NCBI GenBank assembly: GCA_020634375.1 | Contig: JACKBX010000008.1 | Span: 62,001 to 126,000 of the forward strand | Direction of reading: 5' to 3' | DNA: 64,000 nucleotides | From: Ardenticatenaceae bacterium | GTDB taxonomy: Bacteria; Chloroflexota; Anaerolineae; Promineifilales; Promineifilaceae | Shown here: piece by piece, positions 55,536 to 61,756 of the stretch | Layout: each line of letters opens with the position of its first letter | Position numbering within the stretch: position 1 is the first letter of the stretch | The notes under the pieces: generated by a model | Seen by the model: the letters and a program-made list of their open reading frames with translations, nothing else | Told to the model about the DNA's origin: nothing | Database searches by the model: none | Position numbers and translations under genes: made by a program

Positions 55536-56438
55536 ATCCCCAAACAACCCCTCAACAAACTGATCCGGGTCAAAGGGAGCCAAATCCTCGATTTTCTCGC
55601 CCGTGCCAATAAAGCGCACCGGCAGCCCCAATTCGCGGTAAATGGCAAACACCATGCCGCCTTTAGCCGTGCTGTCCAATTTCGTCAGCAGCACTCCCGT
55701 CACATTCACCGACTCCTTGAACTTCTGCGCCTGAATCAGCGCATTCTGTCCCGTCGGCGCATCCAGCACCAGCAGCACCTCGTGCGGGGCCTGATGCACA
55801 CTTTTACGGCACACGCTATACACCTTTTCCAACTCCTTCATCAAGTTGAATTTGGTGTGCAAGCGTCCGGCCGTATCAATCAACAGCAAATCATAGCCCC
55901 GCGCACGGCTGGCACGAATGCCATCATACGCCACCGCACCGGGGTCGCCATTCGGCTGCCCGGCAATCACCGGCACATCCGCCCGTTCGCCCCAAATTTT
56001 TAGCTGGTCAATGGCCGCCGCCCGGAATGTGTCCGCAGCGGCCAGCATCACCTTCTTGCCCTGGCCCTGGTAATGATGAGCCAGTTTGCCAATGCTGGTC
56101 GTCTTGCCAGAGCCATTGACGCCCACAACCATCACCACCGTTAACAACCGCTTTTCTTCCAAAGAAAAGCTCTCCGGCAGGGTGAGCATGGCCCGCAGTT
56201 CTTGTTTCAAGGCGCCAACTAACTGGTCGGCACGGTACAGGCCATCTTTGGCGACGCGCTCGCGCATCGCATCTACCAGTTCCAGCGTCGTGGGCACGCC
56301 CATGTCTGCCTGGATGAGCAGCGCCTCCAAGTCATCCCAGGTCTCGTCGGTGATTTCGCCCATGCCCAGGACGCCGACGATTTGCCCAAATACGGATTGT
56401 CTTGTGCGCTTCAGTGAATCACGAATACTCTTAAACAA
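55530..56438 (-). CDS. ftsY: Signal recognition particle receptor FtsY
   Basis: 302 aa from TTG 56438, 5 nt after AGGG; an upstream GTG (56450) is possible, and the open frame beyond that is repeat sequence. It has the NG domain only, without the acidic A domain of E. coli: [54 protein letters not shown]. Receptor for the Ffh-ribosome complex. Confidence 0.96.
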   Translation of the reverse strand: MFKSIRDSLKRTRQSVFGQIVGVLGMGEITDETWDDLEALLIQADMGVPTTLELVDAMRERVAKDGLYRADQLVGALKQELRAMLTLPESFSLEEKRLLTVVMVVGVNGSGKTTSIGKLAHHYQGQGKKVMLAAADTFRAAAIDQLKIWGERADVPVIAGQPNGDPGAVAYDGIRASRARGYDLLLIDTAGRLHTKFNLMKELEKVYSVCRKSVHQAPHEVLLVLDAPTGQNALIQAQKFKESVNVTGVLLTKLDSTAKGGMVFAIYRELGLPVRFIGTGEKIEDLAPFDPDQFVEGLFGDE

Positions 56439-56469
56439 AATAACCCTCACATGATTGACGATTGTATCT

Positions 56470-56562
56470 ATACAAGACACAGAGCGACACAGAGAAATAA
56501 GACACATAGATCACAGAGTTTTTTCTCTGTTCTCTGTGAATGCTCAGTGCCCTCTGTGTTCC
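56470..56562. repeat. Hairpin of CACAGAG / CTCTGTG words
   Basis: ACACAGAGCGACACAGAG and ATCACAGAG on one side and TTCTCTGTTCTCTGTG and CCTCTGTGTT on the other can pair, upstream of ftsY. Another word type of the same class. Confidence 0.7.
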
Positions 56563-56648
56563 AGTCCAATGACTCCTGTTTTTTGTTTTCCGGGCGGCAT
56601 TATACTGCATATCCCAGTTAGAAATGGGCAGCTTGCCAATCTCTCATC

Positions 56649-56864
56649 TCACATCTCGATGATTTCGCCATCGGCCGTTAGCTGTTCCACGCGCAATGTG
56701 GCCTGTTCAAGTTGGAGGTTGCAGCGTTCGGCCAGCTTTTGGCCGCGCTCAAACAAGGCCATTGATGCTTCCAGGGTCAAATCGCCAGCTTCCAACTGCG
56801 CCACAACAGATTCCAACTCTTGCAGCGCCGCCTCAAAGGTCAATTCTTCAACAGGTGTAGACAT
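56649..56864 (-). CDS. xseB: Exodeoxyribonuclease VII small subunit
   Basis: 71 aa, three-helix protein (LTFEAALQELESVVAQLEAG, LTLEASMALFERGQKLAERC). It forms ExoVII with XseA, encoded about 1.9 kb away with two ABC transporter genes between them. Confidence 0.94.
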   Translation of the reverse strand: MSTPVEELTFEAALQELESVVAQLEAGDLTLEASMALFERGQKLAERCNLQLEQATLRVEQLTADGEIIEM

Positions 56865-56955
56865 GGCATTTCTCCATTAATTCTGGGTCTATTATAGGAC
56901 AGAGCTAGAGCAAGAGCGAGAGCTAGAGGCGCATTCCAACAATCCCAATTTTGGT

Positions 56956-57023
56956 AGGGGCGAGGCGGTTGGCTACCGCTCCCAAAACGCGCACGGCCGT
57001 TTCCATCCAACCGCCTTGCCCTT
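56956..57023. repeat. 17-bp inverted repeat downstream of the ABC permease
   Basis: AGGGGCGAGGCGGTTGG (56956-56972) and CCAACCGCCTTGCCCTT (57007-57023) pair with two G-U/mismatch positions. The loop contains an ACGGCCGT copy. It abuts the permease stop codon. A related GGGGCAAGGC dyad occurs at 61014. Confidence 0.75.
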
Positions 57024-57780
57024 ATGCGGAGCGCCAGGTCATTTTGCGGCTGGTGGCCCAGCCTAACAGCAGCGTTAGTAGAGATAGAAAGAGCAAATCC
57101 CAGGCTAGCTGGCCCGTAACCGGCCCAATAAGCGTCTGGCGCAGGGCGGAGGCGGCATAGGTGGCGGGGGAAAGTCGGCCGATTTGCACCATCAGCGCGG
57201 GCAGCCGGTTTGGGGGAATGACGACTGGCCCCAGGCCGGTGAGCAAGAAAATGAGCAGGGTGATGGTTGATCCGGCATCCTCCGGGGTGCGGGCGGCGCT
57301 GCCGATGAGGGCGCCGAGGGCGGCAAGGGGTACGGCCGTCATCAACACCACGACCATCACCAACGGATGCGGCGACAGGGTGATGCCCAGCAAAAAACGC
57401 CCGGCCAAAATCGTCACCAGCGTGGCCGGCAGCGACATGAGAAAGAAGGCAATGAGCGTCGCCAGCACGACCATATATCGCTGCACGGGCAGCGTGGCAA
57501 AATATTCCAGTGTGCCCATCGCCTTCATAAAGGCGAAATTGCCGGAGACCTTGCCCATATTCTCGAACATCAGCGACAAAACCACGCTGCCGGTGAGAAC
57601 GTAGGTAAGGGCAGCGGGGTCGGCTTCGCGGGCGAACAACCCCAGAGCGAGCAGGCTGATCACCGGCGCAACCATGCCGGTGATGACCATGCGCCGCCAC
57701 GACCAGCGATAGTTGGAAAGCTGGATAAGGATCAGGTCAAGGAGTTGGGTGAGGGGTGACGGCCGTTTCCGCTCAATCAT
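57022..57780 (-). CDS. ABC-2 type transporter permease
   Basis: 252 aa with six hydrophobic segments and the ABC-2 permease pattern (GTLEYFATLPVQRYMVVLAT, LTGLGPVVIPPNRLPALM). Its ATG lies inside the end of the ATPase gene (8-bp overlap), so the two form one exporter. Substrate unknown. Confidence 0.88.
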   Translation of the reverse strand: MIERKRPSPLTQLLDLILIQLSNYRWSWRRMVITGMVAPVISLLALGLFAREADPAALTYVLTGSVVLSLMFENMGKVSGNFAFMKAMGTLEYFATLPVQRYMVVLATLIAFFLMSLPATLVTILAGRFLLGITLSPHPLVMVVVLMTAVPLAALGALIGSAARTPEDAGSTITLLIFLLTGLGPVVIPPNRLPALMVQIGRLSPATYAASALRQTLIGPVTGQLAWDLLFLSLLTLLLGWATSRKMTWRSA

Positions 57781-58693
57781 GCTCCCCTCCATTCACGTAG
57801 TGCATGTACAAATCCTCCAGCGTGGCCGAATGCAGCCGGAAGTCGTCCAGTTGGGTCAGGTCGAGGGTGTGGAGAACGGCCGTTGCCTCCTCCTTACGCA
57901 AATACACCAGCCAACGCCCGGCGTCCAATTCATGGCAGCGCAAATTAGCGGGCAGCGGCGGCGGCGATTGCGGCGGGAAAAACAGTTCCAGGCGCAATTG
58001 ATTATCCACCTGCCGCTTCAAGTCGCTGGGCTTGCCCAACGCCACCAGCCGCCCGGCGCTCATAATGCCCACGCGCTGAATGATTTTCTCCGCTTCGATG
58101 GCGTCGTGCGTGATGAAAATGATAGTCGTGCCATTGTCGCGGTTGAGCTGCCGCAGCGCCTGCCACACCTGCTGCCGCCGTTGCGGATCGAGGTGGTTGG
58201 TCGGCTCGTCGAGGATGAGGACGGGCGGCTGCCCGGCCATCGTTGCCGCAATTTGCAGCAGGCGGCGCTGCCCGCCGGAGAGTTTGCCGGGGATGCGCCC
58301 GCGCAATGGGCCAAGCTGCCACATCTCCAGCAAGCGCTCGCGCTCGCGGCAAGCATCCCGCCGGCTGAGGCCGCGCAAATGGGCGGTGAAGTAGAGGGTT
58401 TCGGCGACGGTGAGGCTGTTGAAGGCCAGGCCGTCTTGGGGCATGTAGCCCACGTTCATGGAGATGGCGGTGGGATCGGATGGGGGGAACGGCCGTGCCA
58501 TAAACACAATCTCCCCCACAGTCGGCGCAAGCAGGTTCACCATCTGCTTAACGAGCGTGCTTTTGCCCGCGCCGTTGTCGCCCAGCAAGCCAAAAATCTC
58601 GCCCTGCGCAATTTGTAGGCTCACGTCATCGTTGGCTGGCGTCGTCTGTCCGGGGTAAGTATGGGTGAGATGGCGAATGTCGTAGATCAGCAT
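57773..58693 (-). CDS. ABC transporter ATP-binding protein
   Basis: 306 aa. Walker A GDNGAGKSTLVKQM, Q-loop region YMPQDGLAFN, signature LSGGQRRLLQIA, Walker B VLILDEPTNHLD, switch His in FITHDAIEAEKI, then a C-terminal extension of about 90 aa. Coupled to the permease gene. The pair interrupts the xseA-xseB order. Confidence 0.93.
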   Translation of the reverse strand: MLIYDIRHLTHTYPGQTTPANDDVSLQIAQGEIFGLLGDNGAGKSTLVKQMVNLLAPTVGEIVFMARPFPPSDPTAISMNVGYMPQDGLAFNSLTVAETLYFTAHLRGLSRRDACRERERLLEMWQLGPLRGRIPGKLSGGQRRLLQIAATMAGQPPVLILDEPTNHLDPQRRQQVWQALRQLNRDNGTTIIFITHDAIEAEKIIQRVGIMSAGRLVALGKPSDLKRQVDNQLRLELFFPPQSPPPLPANLRCHELDAGRWLVYLRKEEATAVLHTLDLTQLDDFRLHSATLEDLYMHYVNGGEHD

Positions 58694-58749
58694 AGGGTAA
58701 TTATCCCCCAGTCACCCCCAGCCCAAAGGGTAACACCGCGCCGTTTAGC

Positions 58750-59973
58750 CTACGCTTTTTGTACCTGCACCGGGAAACGGCCGTCCCCCACCTGCACCTC
58801 TAACCCATCCCCTGCCGCTACCTGGCCGACGCTGCGAATGACACGGCCGTCCGCATCACGCACAATAGCATAGCCCCGCGATAGGGTTGCCAGCGGCCCC
58901 ACCGCCGCCAACTGCGCCTGCACCACTGCTAACCGCCCCTCGGCTTTTGCCAGTTTGCGCTGCATGGCTTGGGCGAGACGGCCGTGCAGCATATCCAACC
59001 GTTGGCGATGACTGTCCACGCGCCCACGCGGACTGAGCAGGCTGAGATGACGGGACAGTGTTTGCACCTGCCGCTGTTTTTGTGCCAGGTGATCGGCCAT
59101 CACGCCGTGCAAATGGGCTTGCACACCCGCCAGCAGCGGCGCGATTTCGGCGATGTCCGGCACGGCCAATTCCGCCGCCGCCGAGGGAGTGGGCGCACGC
59201 AAATCGGCCACAAAATCGCTGATAGTGAAGTCTACCTCGTGCCCCACGCCGCTGATGATAGGGTGCTGCGCGGCAAAGATGGCCCGCGCCACGCGCTCGT
59301 CGTTGAAGGCCCACAAATCCTCCATCGAGCCGCCGCCGCGAGAGACGAGAATGGTGTCTATGTCGGTACGGCCGTCCAGCCAGCGCAGCGCTCGTACAAT
59401 TTGCGGCGGGGCGTCGTTGCCCTGCACCAGCGTGGGCGCGATGAGTACCTGCACCAGCGGCCAGCGCCGCGCCAGCACGTTAAGAATATCGCGCAGCGCC
59501 GCCGCATCCGCCGAGGTGACGATACCGATTTTGCGCGGGAAAGCGGGGATGGGCTGCTTGTGCGCCGCATCGAACAACCCCTCGTCGGACAACTGCTGTT
59601 TGAGGCGCTCGAAGGCCAGGGCCAGGTCGCCGCGCCCGGCGGGCTGCAAGCGGTCGGCGTAGAGTTGGTACACGCCGCCTGCTTCGTAGATGGAGATACG
59701 GCCGTGTACCACCACCGCGTCCCCATCTTGCGGCAGCAAACGCAGCCGTTCCGCCGCGCTGCGCCACATCACGCACTTGAGCTGCGCGTTGGCATCCTTT
59801 AGCGTGAAATACAAATGCCCCGACCGCGCCTGCGTGAAGTTGGAAATCTCGCCTTCCAATTCCACATCTTGCAAGCGAAAATCCACCTCGAACAAATCAC
59901 GAATATAATTGGTCAGTTCGCTCACTGTCCAGGTTTGTGGTTCGTACCTGTCTGTCTGCCGCAAAAAACCCAT
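58750..59973 (-). CDS. xseA: Exodeoxyribonuclease VII large subunit
   Basis: 407 aa from ATG 59973. N-terminal OB fold (WTVSELTNYIRDLFEVDFRL, EGEISNFTQARSGHLYFTLK) and catalytic region (GIVTSADAAALRDILNVLARR, ILVSRGGGSMEDLWAFNDE, HPIISGVGHEVDFTISDFVA). Degrades single-stranded DNA from both ends in the family. Seven or so copies of ACGGCCGT lie within or next to it. Confidence 0.95.
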   Translation of the reverse strand: MGFLRQTDRYEPQTWTVSELTNYIRDLFEVDFRLQDVELEGEISNFTQARSGHLYFTLKDANAQLKCVMWRSAAERLRLLPQDGDAVVVHGRISIYEAGGVYQLYADRLQPAGRGDLALAFERLKQQLSDEGLFDAAHKQPIPAFPRKIGIVTSADAAALRDILNVLARRWPLVQVLIAPTLVQGNDAPPQIVRALRWLDGRTDIDTILVSRGGGSMEDLWAFNDERVARAIFAAQHPIISGVGHEVDFTISDFVADLRAPTPSAAAELAVPDIAEIAPLLAGVQAHLHGVMADHLAQKQRQVQTLSRHLSLLSPRGRVDSHRQRLDMLHGRLAQAMQRKLAKAEGRLAVVQAQLAAVGPLATLSRGYAIVRDADGRVIRSVGQVAAGDGLEVQVGDGRFPVQVQKA

Positions 59974-60003
59974 CTCACTCACCACCTGCAAACTTGCCGC
60001 TTG

Positions 60004-60471
60004 CTACTTTTCTCGCCGCGCTTGCCATTCCTCATACGATGGCACATCTTCGCCCACCGACCAAAAGAAAAAGAATGCGCCCATTGGCCCCATGAATTTG
60101 AATACTTTGCAGAACTGTTTTTCACGCACGTAGTAGTCTCTGTCCAGTGTGTTCAGCCAGTTTTTGAAGCTGCCGTGTGTGCGGATGTGCTGCTGGCAGA
60201 GCCGGGCGTTGTGGATGGTGGCCTGGATTTTACGGCCGTTCCTCACAATCCCCTTATCCTCCACCAACCGCTCCACATCCACCTCCGTGAATGCGGCCAC
60301 TTTGTCCACATCAAACCCGGCGAAGGCTTGCTGAAAATTCGGCCACTTGGCGCGAATCACCGCCCAACTAAAGCCAGCCTGGAACACCGCCTGCGTAATC
60401 TTCTCAAAATACCCCGCGTCATTTTCCGGCACAGCACGCGGTGGAATCTCATAATTGGGAACCGAAGCCAT
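60004..60471 (-). CDS. Tag-like DNA-3-methyladenine glycosylase, divergent
   Basis: 155 aa from ATG 60471, 6 nt after AGGAGG. The helix-hairpin-helix glycosylase core of the Tag family is recognisable (QAGFSWAVIRAKWPNFQQAF, AGFDVDKVAAFTEVDVERL, KGIVRNGRKIQATIHNAR, FKFMGPMGAFFFFWSVGE). The N-terminal zinc Cys/His and C-terminal His/Cys of E. coli Tag are missing, and the segment that holds the Tag active-site Glu reads QAVF before QAGFSW. Activity on 3-methyladenine is therefore uncertain. Divergent from rsfS. Confidence 0.75.
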   Translation of the reverse strand: MASVPNYEIPPRAVPENDAGYFEKITQAVFQAGFSWAVIRAKWPNFQQAFAGFDVDKVAAFTEVDVERLVEDKGIVRNGRKIQATIHNARLCQQHIRTHGSFKNWLNTLDRDYYVREKQFCKVFKFMGPMGAFFFFWSVGEDVPSYEEWQARREK

Positions 60472-60591
60472 TGTAAACCTCCTAATCGAAAGGATGAAGG
60501 ATGAATAGAACATCTGCGCGAATTGTAAGGGAAAGTGATGATAAAGGGCAAGTGTTGCCCCCCGTTAAAAGCCCATGATAAAATCACAAAA

Positions 60592-60634
60592 GTTAGAGGA
60601 AAGAGATAGAGCTAGAGTGACTCTTTCCTCTAAC
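60592..60634. repeat. Perfect 14-bp inverted repeat before rsfS
   Basis: GTTAGAGGAAAGAG (60592-60605) and CTCTTTCCTCTAAC (60621-60634), loop 15 nt, followed by further CACTCTAGCTC words up to the rsfS ribosome binding site. The word is shared with 20573-20609. Confidence 0.85.
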
Positions 60635-60668
60635 CCTATTTCTACACTCTAGCTCCCGGAGGTGCTAT

Positions 60669-61016
60669 CTGGAAAGTTTAGAATTGGCTCATTTGTTGGT
60701 AGACACAATTTTGGAGAAGAAAGGAACTGATATTACGCTACTAGATATCCGCGACCAGGCCGTTTTTGCCGACTACTTTTTGTTATGCAATGGAGATAAT
60801 GCCCGACAATTAGGTGCATTAACCGAAGGCATCGCGGAAGAAGCAAAGAAAAACGCTCGTACCCTTCCCTTAGGCGTGGAGGGAGACCCGCAAAGCGGTT
60901 GGATGCTCGTTGATTTTGGCGATTTAATCGTCCACGTCTTCGCCCCCGAAAAACGCAATTATTACAATTTAGAAGAGTTGTGGAGCCAGGCACACACTGT
61001 ATTGGAAATGCAGTAG
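60669..61016 (+). CDS. rsfS: Ribosomal silencing factor RsfS
   Basis: Binds L14 and blocks subunit joining when nutrients are low. 115 aa from an apparent CTG start at 60669 (xESLELAHLLVDTILEKKG), which is 6 nt after a perfect GGAGG and gives the family N-terminus; the next in-frame start is TTG 60684 with no ribosome binding site. Core motifs: ITLLDIRDQAVFADYFLLCN, SGWMLVDFGDLIVHVFAP, YYNLEELW. It is the only plus-strand gene in the right-hand part of the window. Confidence 0.93.
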   Translation: MESLELAHLLVDTILEKKGTDITLLDIRDQAVFADYFLLCNGDNARQLGALTEGIAEEAKKNARTLPLGVEGDPQSGWMLVDFGDLIVHVFAPEKRNYYNLEELWSQAHTVLEMQ

Positions 61017-61040
61017 GGGCAAGGCGATGCCTTGCCCCTA
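61014..61040. repeat. 12-bp hairpin TAGGGGCAAGGC / GCCTTGCCCCTA
   Basis: A perfect 12-bp stem with a 3-nt loop starting at the rsfS stop codon. It is followed by TATATAAAAAAG; the A-run would be a U-run on the opposite strand, so it may act as a terminator only for minus transcripts. Confidence 0.8.
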
Positions 61041-61064
61041 TATAAAAAAGTTGCGGAATGATAA

Positions 61065-61118
61065 CAACGTGAAACGTGATACATCTCTGGTCACGTTTCA
61101 CGTTTTACGTTTCACGCC
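61065..61118. repeat. GTGAAACGTGA / TCACGTTTCACG word hairpin
   Basis: CAACGTGAAACGTGATAC and GGTCACGTTTCACGTTTTACG pair between rsfS and ndk. Another locus-specific word. Confidence 0.7.
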
Positions 61119-61121
61119 ATC

Positions 61122-61571
61122 TTACTCACGGATCCAGCTATCGGTGACGCGATCCCAGGTAACGAGTTCGGATTCATCAAAGAAGATGCTGGTTTCTTTG
61201 ATGCCATTTTCTACACTGTCAGAGCCGTGTACCAGGTTACGCCCGATTTCCATGCCGAAATCCCCACGAATGGTGCCGGGGGCGGCGCTGACAGGGTTGG
61301 TTGCGCCCATTGTGGCGCGGGCGGCGGCAATGGCGTCTTTACCTTCCCAGACCATCGCCACAATCGGCCCAGAGGTGATGTAGTCCACCAGGGCATCATA
61401 GAAGGGACGGCCTTTGTGAATGCCGTAATGAGTTTCCGCCAGTTCGCGGCTCATTTGCATGAATTTCATGCCTGCCAGTTTTAGACCACGCCGCTCGAAA
61501 CGGCCGACAATCTCACCAACTAAACCACGCTGCACACCATCAGGTTTTACTAAAATCAATGTACGTTCCAT
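61122..61571 (-). CDS. ndk: Nucleoside diphosphate kinase
   Basis: 149 aa. Transfers gamma-phosphate between nucleoside di- and triphosphates via His115 (NLVHGSDS). N-terminal signature [20 protein letters not shown]. The C-terminal lobe is slightly longer than in E. coli ([20 protein letters not shown]), as in many Gram-positive and Chloroflexota homologues. Confidence 0.97.
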   Translation of the reverse strand: MERTLILVKPDGVQRGLVGEIVGRFERRGLKLAGMKFMQMSRELAETHYGIHKGRPFYDALVDYITSGPIVAMVWEGKDAIAAARATMGATNPVSAAPGTIRGDFGMEIGRNLVHGSDSVENGIKETSIFFDESELVTWDRVTDSWIRE

Positions 61572-61597
61572 GTTTTACTCCACTGAATAATTTAGCT

Positions 61598-61655
61598 AGT
61601 CAGCATTTCAGCTTGTCAGGTTGATTACCTGACCGGCTGACCCGCTAACTGGCTT
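61598..61655. repeat. GTCAGG / CCTGAC word hairpin upstream of ndk
   Basis: GTCAGG (61615-61620) and CCTGAC (61628-61633) pair, surrounded by GCTAGTCAGC and GGCTGACCCGCTAACTGGC words. Confidence 0.6.
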
Positions 61656-61670
61656 CTAAAAGACAAAGAA

Positions 61671-61699
61671 AAAGGCAGCTTTGCAAGCGCTGCCTTTTT
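61671..61699. terminator. Bidirectional intrinsic terminator
   Basis: GGCAGC (61674-61679) and GCTGCC (61689-61694), preceded by five A in a purine run and followed by five T. On the minus strand it follows the acidic repeat protein gene and precedes ndk. Confidence 0.85.
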
Positions 61700-61756
61700 G
61701 TTTTTAAGCGATTCTTTGACCGCCAAATGATAAACGATTCTAGCAATTTTTCAAAC

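Noticed and set aside
56840..57700. 286-codon minus-strand frame over the ABC permease
   Set aside because: Its translation is Arg/His-rich with no family signal; the permease frame has proper membrane segments and overlaps its ATPase gene.
58969..59802. 277-codon plus-strand frame over xseA
   Set aside because: It is an antisense shadow of the well-supported xseA frame.
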